Source of the DNA: a bacterium
GTDB lineage: Bacteria > Campylobacterota > Campylobacteria > Campylobacterales > Sulfurimonadaceae
Direction: 5' to 3'
NCBI GenBank assembly: GCA_018824795.1
Contig: JAHJFL010000047.1
Coordinates: 1 to 12,304, forward strand
Length of the DNA stretch: 12,304 bases
Shown here: positions 1-6,803 of the stretch, in pieces
Numbering within the stretch: the first letter of the stretch is position 1
How the letters are laid out: each line of letters opens with the position of its first letter
Position numbers and translations under genes: made by a program
Notes under the pieces: generated by a model
Told to the model about the DNA's origin: nothing
What the model saw: only the letters and a program-made list of their open reading frames with translations
Database searches by the model: none

Positions 1-1731
1 AGAGCTGCAAAGATTGATGGAGAGCTAGTTTTAAATCCTGTACTTTCACAGTTAAATAACTCTACTCTAGATTTATATCTCTCAGGTACAAACAGTGAAT
101 TACTTATGATTGAGATGAGAAGTATCGGCGGGGCAGAAGTAGACGTAGTTGATGCCTATATTGATCCGATGTTTGATCCTACAATCGGTGGAAATATTAT
201 CTCTAAACATGTCTCAAATGCAATCAATGAAGATGAACTAATAGAGGTGTTTGCAAATACAGAGAAGCTACTTTTTGCAAGTAATGCACAGTATGAAGAA
301 GCATTCGCTGCGTTTAAAAAAGAGACAGTTGCTATAGAATATAAAGCTCATGCTATTAATGAGGCTATGGTTTCATTCATAAAAGAAAATCATATGCAAG
401 AGATTCATTCTGCTATGAATCATATGGCAAAGTCTGAGCGTTCAACGGCTCTAAGACAACTCAGAAAAAATATCATAGCAACGAAAACTGAGTGGGCAAC
501 TGTTGAAGAAGAAGTGGCTCTCAAAGATGCAATTGAGAAAGTTAAAAAAGAGCAGGTAAGAGGACAAATTCTTAATGACAGAGTTCGTGCAGACGGAAGA
601 GCTTTGAATGAGATTAGACCAATAACTATAGACACAAATGTTCTTCCAAGTGCGCACTCTTCATGTCTCTTTACTCGCGGTCAAACGCAGGCTTTAGTCG
701 TTCTTACAATGGGTGGGCCAAAAGATGCTCAAATGTTTGAAGGCTTGACAGACGATGCAACACAAAATGAGAATTTTATGGTTCACTACAACTTTCCAGG
801 TTTTTCAGTAGGCGAGGCTTCTCCAATTATGGGAACAAAAAGACGTGAACTCGGTCATGGAAATCTTGCAAAACGCGCACTTGAGTCTACAGTAAACCTT
901 GATGGTCAAACAGTGCGTTTGGTTTCTGAGATTTTAGAATCCAACGGTTCTTCTTCAATGGCAACAGTTTGTGGGGGCTATATGGCTCTTCGTGCGGCAG
1001 ATATTGAAACTAGTGACACTATAGCCGGTATTGCTATGGGAATGGTAAGTGAAAATGGAAAATATGCAATTCTTTCAGACATTATGGGTCTTGAAGATCA
1101 CGATGGAGATATGGACTTTAAAGTAACAGGTTCAAAAGAGGGCATTACTGCAATGCAGATGGACATTAAGCTTGGCGGAATCTCTCTAGATGTTCTAAAA
1201 GAAGCACTTTACCAAGCAAAAGAGGGAAGAGCACATATTATTGACATCATGCTTGAAGCGGAAAAAAATATTGAATTTAATGACGGCGTTTTACCAAGTG
1301 TAGACTTTTTTCATATTGATCCGGGCTTTATCGGTGAGATTATTGGTCAAGCCGGTAAAACTATTCGTGAAATCATAGAAAAATTTGAAGTAGCGATAGA
1401 TATTGACAAAAAAGATGGAAAAGTTAAAATTACTGGTAAAAATAAATCTGGTGTTGCGGGTGCAAGAGGCCATATAGAAGGAATAGTAAGTGTTCCGAAA
1501 CAGGCAAAAATTAAGTACGAAGTCGGTGACAAATATGAAGGTACAGTGAAAAAGATCGTTGATTTTGGCGCATTTATAGAACTTCCAGATGGAACTGACG
1601 GGCTCATTCATATTTCAAAAATTTCTGATGATAGAGTTGAGAAAGTTTCAGACGTGCTTAAAGAAGGTGAAAAAATTAGTGTTGAGATTTTAGAATTCAA
1701 AGGTAACAAGATTTCTTTGGGTCGTGCCTAA
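1..1731 (+). CDS. pnp: Polynucleotide phosphorylase, 3' part (5' end outside window)
   Basis: This frame is open from the first base, so the gene enters from the left. 576 residues are visible and, given the usual 700-odd, about 140–150 N-terminal residues are missing. PNPase degrades RNA 3' to 5' with phosphate, as a trimer in the cytoplasm. The visible order is the end of the first RNase PH domain, the helical linker (about nt 200–540), the second RNase PH domain (about 590–1250, with FTRGQTQALV), a KH domain with GXXG loop GQAG near 1345, and an S1 domain (about 1525–1728) containing DFGAFIELP and GLIHIS. The catalytic stretch EDHDGDMDFK near 1093–1125 keeps the residues equivalent to Asp486, Asp492 and Lys494 of the E. 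coli enzyme. The protein ends directly after S1 with no long tail. An ATG at 106 is internal, not the start. Confidence 0.97.
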   Translation, partial: RAAKIDGELVLNPVLSQLNNSTLDLYLSGTNSELLMIEMRSIGGAEVDVVDAYIDPMFDPTIGGNIISKHVSNAINEDELIEVFANTEKLLFASNAQYEEAFAAFKKETVAIEYKAHAINEAMVSFIKENHMQEIHSAMNHMAKSERSTALRQLRKNIIATKTEWATVEEEVALKDAIEKVKKEQVRGQILNDRVRADGRALNEIRPITIDTNVLPSAHSSCLFTRGQTQALVVLTMGGPKDAQMFEGLTDDATQNENFMVHYNFPGFSVGEASPIMGTKRRELGHGNLAKRALESTVNLDGQTVRLVSEILESNGSSSMATVCGGYMALRAADIETSDTIAGIAMGMVSENGKYAILSDIMGLEDHDGDMDFKVTGSKEGITAMQMDIKLGGISLDVLKEALYQAKEGRAHIIDIMLEAEKNIEFNDGVLPSVDFFHIDPGFIGEIIGQAGKTIREIIEKFEVAIDIDKKDGKVKITGKNKSGVAGARGHIEGIVSVPKQAKIKYEVGDKYEGTVKKIVDFGAFIELPDGTDGLIHISKISDDRVEKVSDVLKEGEKISVEILEFKGNKISLGRA

Positions 1732-1759
1732 TTTAAACTAAAATTTAGTAGTTATTGAA

Positions 1760-1765
1760 TATACT
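1760..1765 (+). promoter_or_regulatory. Possible -10 element for atpE (TATACT)
   Basis: TATACT matches the sigma-70 -10 consensus at five of six bases and lies in the 143-base gap between pnp and atpE. It would give a leader of about 100 bases. No good -35 box lies upstream, which is common in Campylobacterota, where AT periodicity replaces it. A weaker alternative is TTGCTT (1811–1816) with TACGCT (1833–1838). Readthrough from pnp cannot be excluded, because I see no clear terminator after pnp. Confidence 0.35.
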
Positions 1766-1874
1766 TCGCCATCAATTTCTAGTAGGGAAATCTGAGCATT
1801 TATGTTTGGGTTGCTTCATTGCAAGATGAGGTTACGCTATCCGAAAGTTTTTGTAATAATTTCAGGAGATATAC

Positions 1875-2189
1875 ATGAAAAAAATTCTTTTCTTAATGCT
1901 TGCATTAACTGTTGCTGCATTCGCTAACGATGGTGATGTTGCAAACCAAACTCTTAAAGCTTACTCAATGATCGCTGCTGGTCTTGGTCTTGGTTTAGCT
2001 GCTTTAGGTGGAGCAATCGGTATGGGTCATACTGCTGCTGCAACAATCGCTGGAACTGCTCGTAACCCAGGTTTAGGTGCTAAACTTATGACTACAATGT
2101 TCATCGCTCTTGCAATGATCGAAGCTCAAGTTATTTATGCACTAGTAATTGCGTTAATCGCACTTTACGCAAACCCTTACTTAGGTTAA
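1875..2189 (+). CDS. atpE: ATP synthase F0 subunit c
   Basis: This is the c-ring subunit, which carries ions across the inner membrane to drive ATP synthesis. The 104 residues exceed the usual 70–90 because of an N-terminal hydrophobic stretch (residues 1–18) that looks like a signal peptide and ends AAFA-ND. Helix 1 carries a glycine-rich G-x-G-x-G packing pattern (about 36–51), the polar loop holds Arg63-Asn64-Pro65, and helix 2 carries the ion-binding Glu83 (AMIEAQVIY). The positions that are Gln, Ser and Thr in Na+-binding rings such as Ilyobacter are Met50, Ala84 and Gln85 here, which suggests proton coupling. AGGAG at 1864–1868 sets the start. No other atp gene is nearby, consistent with the split atp genes of Campylobacterota. 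A hairpin follows the gene. Confidence 0.96.
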   Translation: MKKILFLMLALTVAAFANDGDVANQTLKAYSMIAAGLGLGLAALGGAIGMGHTAAATIAGTARNPGLGAKLMTTMFIALAMIEAQVIYALVIALIALYANPYLG

Positions 2190-2197
2190 TCACCAAA

Positions 2198-2246
2198 GTA
2201 AACCCCGCTGACCTCTTTGAGGTTAGCACCCCTTTACACCTTTTCT
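2198..2246 (+). terminator. Nested hairpin after atpE, probable terminator
   Basis: GCTGACCTC (2207–2215) pairs with GAGGTTAGC (2219–2227) around a TTT loop, nine pairs with one G·U. An outer helix, GTAAA (2198–2202) with TTTAC (2233–2237), encloses it across an internal loop of C-rich strands. TTTTCT follows at 2241–2246, a few bases away from the stem, so the U-tract is weak and displaced. It may terminate atpE or stabilise its 3' end while allowing some readthrough into the tRNA. Confidence 0.6.
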
Positions 2247-2253
2247 AATATAT

Positions 2254-2338
2254 GCGACCGTGGTGGAACGGTAGACACGCTACCTTGAGGTGGTAGTGCC
2301 TTACGGGTGTGGGAGTTCAAATCTCCCCGGTCGCACCA
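2254..2338 (+). tRNA. tRNA-Leu, anticodon GAG
   Basis: The full cloverleaf can be drawn. The acceptor GCGACCG (2254–2260) pairs with CGGTCGC (2328–2334), followed by discriminator A and encoded CCA (2336–2338). The anticodon stem CTACC (2280–2284) pairs with GGTAG (2292–2296) around TTGAGGT, with anticodon GAG at 2287–2289, reading CUC and CUU leucine codons. The T arm is GGGAG-TTCAAAT-CTCCC (2311–2327). A variable region of about 14 bases between the anticodon and T arms fits a class II leucine tRNA. Length is 85 bases including CCA. Confidence 0.97.
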
Positions 2339-2437
2339 TCTTCTTCAATTTAAAATATAATCTTATTCTTATAATACACAATCTTAAAAAATATCACATT
2401 ATTATCTCTTAATTTCACTCTATTAGAAAAATAGTAC

Positions 2438-2443
2438 TATAAT
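2438..2443 (+). promoter_or_regulatory. Probable promoter -10 (TATAAT) for the cyclase operon
   Basis: A perfect TATAAT lies about 75 bases before the chosen start of the diguanylate cyclase. Two more TATAAT hexamers occur at 2356–2361 and 2370–2375, so the exact one is uncertain in such AT-rich DNA. No consensus -35 is visible; TTTCAC at 2413–2418 is a poor match with a 19-base spacer. The interval between the tRNA and the cyclase gene shows no reading frame of its own. Confidence 0.45.
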
Positions 2444-2518
2444 AAATCTTTCTTGTTTAATAATGAAATTTTATTAAATATTATATTTGTTTATTTTAAA
2501 TCAGCAGGGGTTCTTTTT

Positions 2519-4351
2519 ATGAGTTTTAGTGTTAAAAATCAAACACTTTTATTTATCTCTTTTATTTTTATAATGTTTTCTGGCATATTTTTAACTATTG
2601 TGTATGTGCAAAAAGAAAATAGATTAGTTCAACTTGAAGATGAGCATTATGAAAATATAAAATATATGCATAATAAATTGCTGCATAAAGAGATAGATTT
2701 TTACACAAATAGAATAATAGCAAACGTAAATTCTGCAGGCATAAAAGAAGCACTTCAAGATAAAGATAGAGAAAAACTTTATAGACTTTCTTTAGGAAGA
2801 TTCAATACACTTAAAAACGAAAATTTAAATTTTGTAAGTATGAACTTTTATACAAAAGAGGGATATTCTCTTCTTAAAATGAATAATAAAAATTCTTATG
2901 GAGAAAACGCAGTAAAAACTTTTAGAATGCTTCAAGAACTTCAAACTACTAAAAAAGCACTGAGCGGATTTGAATTTTTTAATGAAAGTTTAGCATTTAG
3001 AATTATGTTACCTATTTTTCATAATAAAGAGTATATTGGTGCATTAGAGTTTACCATTGAACCTCAGTATATTTTAAATGAGATGGATAACTATTACAAC
3101 ATTGAGGGTGTCTTGTTGGTTAAAAGCAAGCTAGAGATGAAGACTAATCAAGATGAAGACAAATTTAATGTGTATAAACTTGCCTATAATATACTAGATA
3201 GCGCAAGACTCTTAAGTGAGATAAATAGTGAACGTAACTTTGAGACGATAAAAAAAATACGAGTTACTATAGATGAAGTCTATAGTATATATGCCTTTGA
3301 CATTAAAGATATAGATTCAAAATTATTAGCGAAAATAGTTTTTGTACAAAACATTACAAAAGAGATAGAAAACTCTCAAAATGAAATGAAACACATTAGC
3401 CTTTTGTTAATATTGGCTTTGATAGTGACACTAATGTTTGTCAATTTTGGATTTAACAAAAGTATTAAGAATTTGGAAAACAACTATGGAGATATTAGTC
3501 AATATAAAAATCTTATTGATGAAAATCTCATGACACTTTCTACGGATTTATACGGGATTATTACAGAAGTAAGTGATGCGTTTTGTTTAATTAGTAAGTT
3601 TAGTAAAGATGAATTAGTCGGAATAAATATCAAATTGTTGCTGCATCAGGATATTTTACAGAGTGAATACAATCAGATTTTAAATGAATTAAAAGCGAGC
3701 GGTTCATGGCATGGAGAAATACAACAATTAAAACAAGATGGACATATTTTTTGGGTTTATGTGAACATTCAGCAAAAATTTAAAAATAATGCCATAATTG
3801 GGTACGATACCGTTATGCATGACATCACAGAAAAAAAGATGAATGAAGAGTTGATGATAACAGATGGACTGACACATGTTTATAATAGAAGATACTTCAA
3901 TGAAATTCTTCCAAGGATAATGAACAGTGTAAAAAGAGATGGAGGCTATTTGAGTCTTGTTGTATTGGATATAGATCACTTTAAAGAGTATAACGATATG
4001 TATGGGCATATTCAGGGTGACCATGCTTTAGTTGAAGTTGCCAAAGCATTACACTCCTCTTTACACCGCCCAGATGATTACTGTTTTAGATTAGGCGGAG
4101 AAGAATTTGCTATCATATTTAAAAGTGCAAATAAAAAAGATGCAGAAAATTTTGTTAAAATAATTAGAGAAAATATTTTATCTTTAGATTTAAAACATGA
4201 AAAAAATTCTACATTTAAAATTGTTACAGCCTCTTTTGGAGTTGTAACATTAAGTGCTCTAGCATTAGGTGATTGGGAAGATATGTACAAGCAAGCGGAC
4301 GATAAAATGTACGTTGCTAAAAATAACGGTAGAAATGCTATAGAGTTTTAA
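2519..4351 (+). CDS. Membrane sensor diguanylate cyclase (Cache-like, PAS, GGDEF)
   Basis: Predicted to make cyclic di-GMP from two GTP at the inner membrane in response to a signal. I place the start at ATG 2519, preceded by AGGGG at 2506–2510, giving 610 residues; the frame is open 22 codons further up from a TTG without support. Order: TM1 (about 9–29), a periplasmic region of about 260 residues with a Cache-type stretch RIMLPIFHNKEYIGALEF near 161–178, TM2 (about 292–311), PAS with PAC (about 330–438), and GGDEF (about 443–610). The active site is GGEEF (526–530). RPDD (517–520) sits five residues before it and is an intact RxxD inhibitory site, so product feedback is likely. No EAL domain is present. 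Five bases separate it from the phosphatase gene. The ligand is unknown. Confidence 0.93.
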   Translation: MSFSVKNQTLLFISFIFIMFSGIFLTIVYVQKENRLVQLEDEHYENIKYMHNKLLHKEIDFYTNRIIANVNSAGIKEALQDKDREKLYRLSLGRFNTLKNENLNFVSMNFYTKEGYSLLKMNNKNSYGENAVKTFRMLQELQTTKKALSGFEFFNESLAFRIMLPIFHNKEYIGALEFTIEPQYILNEMDNYYNIEGVLLVKSKLEMKTNQDEDKFNVYKLAYNILDSARLLSEINSERNFETIKKIRVTIDEVYSIYAFDIKDIDSKLLAKIVFVQNITKEIENSQNEMKHISLLLILALIVTLMFVNFGFNKSIKNLENNYGDISQYKNLIDENLMTLSTDLYGIITEVSDAFCLISKFSKDELVGINIKLLLHQDILQSEYNQILNELKASGSWHGEIQQLKQDGHIFWVYVNIQQKFKNNAIIGYDTVMHDITEKKMNEELMITDGLTHVYNRRYFNEILPRIMNSVKRDGGYLSLVVLDIDHFKEYNDMYGHIQGDHALVEVAKALHSSLHRPDDYCFRLGGEEFAIIFKSANKKDAENFVKIIRENILSLDLKHEKNSTFKIVTASFGVVTLSALALGDWEDMYKQADDKMYVAKNNGRNAIEF

Positions 4352-4356
4352 AGCGG

Positions 4357-4815
4357 ATGAAGTCAGTTCTTTTTGTATGTCTTGGAAATATTTGCCGTTC
4401 ACCGCTTGCGGAGGGTTATGCAAGAAAAGTAGTCTTAGAAAATAAGCTCGATATAGTCATAGACTCGGCCGGAACAGGTAAGTGGCATGTTGGAGAAGCA
4501 CCATGTGAGAATTCAATTCGTGTGGGTTTGGCTCATGGCATAGATATTGCATATTTTAAAGCAAGACAGGTGAAAAAAGAGGATTTTAATAATTTTGATT
4601 TAATTGTTGCGTTAGATGAAAATAATTACAGGGATTTAAAAAAAAGTGGAGCTAAAAATCTTGTAAAACTTGGAGATTACGGGTATGAGGGTCAAGATGT
4701 TCCTGATCCCTATTTTTTTGATGGATTTGAAGGTTTTGAAGAAGTATATAAAATGATAGAGATTTGCGTCAACAAGCTTTTTGGTGTAAACTCTCAAACA
4801 AAGGATAAAGTATGA
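4357..4815 (+). CDS. Low-molecular-weight protein tyrosine phosphatase
   Basis: A 152-residue cytoplasmic phosphatase of the usual family size. The P-loop at the N-terminus reads CLGNICRSP (residues 8–16), matching C-x5-R-S with nucleophile Cys8 and phosphate-binding Arg14. The general acid is Asp117 in VPDPYF, the family's DP motif. In this family the enzyme removes phosphate from tyrosine, or in some bacteria from phosphoarginine; sequence alone does not separate these. Bacterial members often work with a tyrosine kinase in polysaccharide export, but no kinase or polysaccharide gene is visible here. It follows the cyclase by five bases with only a poor ribosome site, suggesting translational coupling, and its TGA overlaps the ATG of cysK (ATGA). 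Confidence 0.94.
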   Translation: MKSVLFVCLGNICRSPLAEGYARKVVLENKLDIVIDSAGTGKWHVGEAPCENSIRVGLAHGIDIAYFKARQVKKEDFNNFDLIVALDENNYRDLKKSGAKNLVKLGDYGYEGQDVPDPYFFDGFEGFEEVYKMIEICVNKLFGVNSQTKDKV

Positions 4816-5738
4816 AAATAGCAAAGAATATTACAGAACTAATAGGAAATACACCGCTTGTTAGGCTTAATACCCCTTCAGAACTCACGGGTGCAAACAT
4901 TTTAGGTAAGTGTGAATTTATGAATCCAACGAGTTCCGTCAAAGATAGAATAGGTTTAAATATGATTAGACGTGCTCAAGAAGCCGGAAAAATTACACAA
5001 GAAACTACAATAATAGAACCGACAAGCGGCAATACAGGAATAGCACTCGCAGCTAACTGTGCGGCACAAAATTTAAAACTAGTGTTGACTATGCCTGAAT
5101 CTATGAGTATAGAAAGACGGAATTTACTTAAGGCGCTTGGTGCGACACTTGTACTAACACCGGCAGCACAAGGGATGAGCGGAGCTATAGCAAAAGCAGT
5201 GGAACTTCAAAAAGAAACGCCAAACAGCATTATTTTACAGCAGTTTGAAAATCCTTCTAACCCTGAAATACATATGCTAACAACTGCAAGAGAAATTTTA
5301 AGAGATACTGAGAATAACATAGATGCTTTTGTAGCAGCTGTCGGAACTGGCGGTACATTAACCGGAACTTCTCGTGTTTTAAGAGAGGAAGTGTCTCATA
5401 TAGCTATTTTTGCTGTTGAACCGGAAGCTTCAGCTGTGTTATCTGGCCAAGGAGCTGGTCCACACATGATTCAAGGCATTGGTGCAGGTTTTGTACCAGC
5501 CATTTTAGATACTTCTGTATATAGTGAAGTTATAAAAGTAAGTAATGAAGATGCCATTAACACAGCAAAAATGTTAGCGAAAAAAGAGGGACTGCTTGTT
5601 GGAATTTCAGCCGGTGCAAATGTTTGGGCGACTATGCAAGTGGCTACAAGGGCGGAATTCCAGGGCAAGACATTGGTAACTATTTTATGCGACACGGGTG
5701 AGAGATATTTAAGTACAGCCCTTTTTAGTGAAGCATAA
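4812..5738 (+). CDS. cysK: Cysteine synthase (O-acetylserine sulfhydrylase)
   Basis: Joins sulfide to O-acetylserine to give cysteine, using PLP, in the cytoplasm. The 308 residues match the usual length. PLP lysine Lys44 lies in NPTSSVKDR. TSGNTG (71–76) binds the substrate carboxylate, and the glycine loop GTGGT (178–182) holds the cofactor phosphate. IGAGFVP (223–229) and the C-terminal GERYLSTALF match CysK more than CysM. The start is supported by AAGGA at 4801–4805 and the four-base ATGA overlap with the phosphatase gene. Its end overlaps the next gene by 11 bases. No cysE, the serine acetyltransferase partner, lies in the window. Confidence 0.96.
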   Translation: MKIAKNITELIGNTPLVRLNTPSELTGANILGKCEFMNPTSSVKDRIGLNMIRRAQEAGKITQETTIIEPTSGNTGIALAANCAAQNLKLVLTMPESMSIERRNLLKALGATLVLTPAAQGMSGAIAKAVELQKETPNSIILQQFENPSNPEIHMLTTAREILRDTENNIDAFVAAVGTGGTLTGTSRVLREEVSHIAIFAVEPEASAVLSGQGAGPHMIQGIGAGFVPAILDTSVYSEVIKVSNEDAINTAKMLAKKEGLLVGISAGANVWATMQVATRAEFQGKTLVTILCDTGERYLSTALFSEA

Positions 5739-6318
5739 GTTTTTTGAGACTATTAAAGTACTTGATGGTCAGATTTTTCACCTAGAATACCATCAAAAAC
5801 GCTACGAGAGTGTACTTGAGTCTTTGGGTATTGTGGAGTATAAAAATCTTTTAGAGCATTTAAATCCGCCAAAAAAAGGATTATTTCGATGTAAAATAAT
5901 CTATGATGAAAATTCTTTTGATGTCTCTTATTATGAATATACAAAAAGGGATATAAAAAGCCTCAAACTTGTATATGATGATTCAATACAATATACATGC
6001 AAATCTACAGACAGAGAAAGTTTAGATGCTTTGTTTAAGTTACGAGAGAGCTGTGATGATGTACTTATAGTAAAAAATTCTTTGCTTACAGATACATCTA
6101 TCGCCAATGTTGCGTTTTACAGAGATGGAAGTTGGTATACGCCAAAAAGAGCACTTTTAAAAGGGACGACAAGGGCAAGATTATTGCAAGAAAAAAAAAT
6201 AGTAGAAGAAGATATATATGTAAAAGATTTAAAAAACTATACTGGTATAGCTCTTTTGAATGCAATGATAGAATTCGATATAATTACGCAAGAAAACGCA
6301 GGGGAAATTATTTGTTAG
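5728..6318 (+). CDS. Class IV aminotransferase-fold protein, PabC-like
   Basis: A 196-residue PLP fold-type IV protein, shorter than the 260–300 of most family members. FETIKVLDG and YHQKR at the N-terminus, KSTDR with the probable PLP lysine Lys92, LTDTSIANV (120–128), and LLKGTTRARLL (143–153) line up with aminodeoxychorismate lyase (PabC) and branched-chain aminotransferases. The residue contacting the PLP ring nitrogen, usually Glu, appears to be Asp122. The likely reaction is release of 4-aminobenzoate from aminodeoxychorismate for folate, but no pabA or pabB is in the window, so an amino acid aminotransferase remains possible. The start is GTG at 5728, overlapping cysK by 11 bases without a clear ribosome site, so reinitiation after cysK is probable. 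Confidence 0.85.
   Translation: MKHKFFETIKVLDGQIFHLEYHQKRYESVLESLGIVEYKNLLEHLNPPKKGLFRCKIIYDENSFDVSYYEYTKRDIKSLKLVYDDSIQYTCKSTDRESLDALFKLRESCDDVLIVKNSLLTDTSIANVAFYRDGSWYTPKRALLKGTTRARLLQEKKIVEEDIYVKDLKNYTGIALLNAMIEFDIITQENAGEIIC
6300..6314 (+). promoter_or_regulatory. Ribosome binding site deciding a TTG start
   Basis: AGGGG at 6300–6304 stands seven bases before TTG at 6312. It is the strongest Shine-Dalgarno match in this area and lies within the last codons of the upstream aminotransferase gene. ATG codons at 6351 and 6354 have no comparable site. This supports a TTG start and a seven-base overlap of the two genes. Confidence 0.7.
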
Positions 6319-6770
6319 AAAATGTAATAGAGAATAAAAATTTTGCTTTAATGATGAAAAGACACATCGGGGAGCTAGTAGTCCATTTTTTTGAACAGGA
6401 ACAAAATTTTGGTATTTTATGTAAGGTGGATGATGTACAATTTGAGCCTAGCCTGCCTGAGAGTATAAAATCTGAATTTCGTTCTTTAACACTCTTCTTT
6501 TTAGCTGGTTATACTTTTGAAACAGCTCGTATTGATGATGACTTTATTATCTTTGAAGCGGGTTTTGGTGCGGATAATTTTGGAAGTCTTGTGAGTGTTC
6601 CATTGCTTAGTATCATGCAGGTTATAGTAGATGAAACACCAGTATTGATTAATTTGGCAAGATACAAACATGAACTGGTTATGGAAAAAGAAGTTGATGA
6701 AAATGGAGTGAAAAACTCTATGGATGTATTTTTGTCTAATCCGGAAAATTCCAAATTTTTAAAAAAATAG
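6312..6770 (+). CDS. Uncharacterised protein, possibly SspB-like ClpXP adaptor
   Basis: No confident family recognised. The frame is open from 6132, but the segment inside the aminotransferase gene translates to a Lys/Arg-rich shadow. I choose TTG at 6312, seven bases after AGGGG (6300–6304), giving 152 residues and a seven-base overlap with the previous gene; ATG 6351 or 6354 are alternatives. There is no signal peptide or membrane helix. From memory, residues 48–115 follow the layout of alphaproteobacterial SspB: LPESIKSEF, then LT (59–60), Tyr67, DDDFIIFEAGFG (75–86), LVSVPLLSI (93–101) and PVLINL (110–115). A charged tail of about 35 residues ends Phe-Leu-Lys-Lys, resembling SspB's linker and ClpX-binding tip. 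This is inference from remembered sequences; the gene is certain, the role is not. It closes the cyclase–phosphatase–cysK–aminotransferase set. Confidence 0.85.
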   Translation: MLENVIENKNFALMMKRHIGELVVHFFEQEQNFGILCKVDDVQFEPSLPESIKSEFRSLTLFFLAGYTFETARIDDDFIIFEAGFGADNFGSLVSVPLLSIMQVIVDETPVLINLARYKHELVMEKEVDENGVKNSMDVFLSNPENSKFLKK

Positions 6771-6776
6771 ATTAAC

Positions 6777-6803
6777 TTTTGTCTCTCTTTACGAGAGACA
6801 AAA
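6777..6803. terminator. Bidirectional terminator between convergent genes
   Basis: TTTTGTCTCTC (6777–6787) and GAGAGACAAAA (6793–6803) are a perfect 11-bp inverted repeat around TTTAC. The 33-base gap between the stop codons of the two convergent genes holds this hairpin and six more bases, and the LysR stop begins at the next base. The AAAA/TTTT ends of the stem supply the U-tract in both directions, as in bidirectional intrinsic terminators. Confidence 0.85.

Noticed and set aside
106..108. ATG at 106 as the start of pnp
   Set aside because: The frame is open upstream to base 1 with sequence that fits PNPase, so this Met is internal and the gene is cut by the window edge.
1732..1759. AACTA/TAGTT inverted repeat after pnp as a terminator
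   Set aside because: Only five weak A/T-rich pairs around an eight-base loop and no U-tract follow, which is too little to call.
1854..1860. TAATAAT just before the atpE ribosome site as a promoter
   Set aside because: A start about seven bases downstream would fall within the ribosome binding site, leaving no usable leader.
2311..2338. tRNA-Leu 3' end as an integration site for the following genes
   Set aside because: I found no second copy of the tRNA 3' end in the window and no integrase, and the genes downstream are ordinary chromosomal ones.
2453..2518. TTG at 2453 as start of the diguanylate cyclase
   Set aside because: No ribosome site precedes it and it lies about ten bases from the likely promoter -10. 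ATG 2519 follows AGGGG and gives a normal N-terminus before the first membrane helix.
3728..4024. Minus-strand open frames within the cyclase, pnp, cysK, helicase and truB genes
   Set aside because: All lie opposite well-supported genes, have odd composition and no ribosome sites. They are shadows of the real frames.
6132..6311. N-terminal extension of the SspB-like protein
   Set aside because: It lies inside the aminotransferase gene in another frame and is an unnatural run of Lys, Arg and Tyr. The ribosome site points to 6312.
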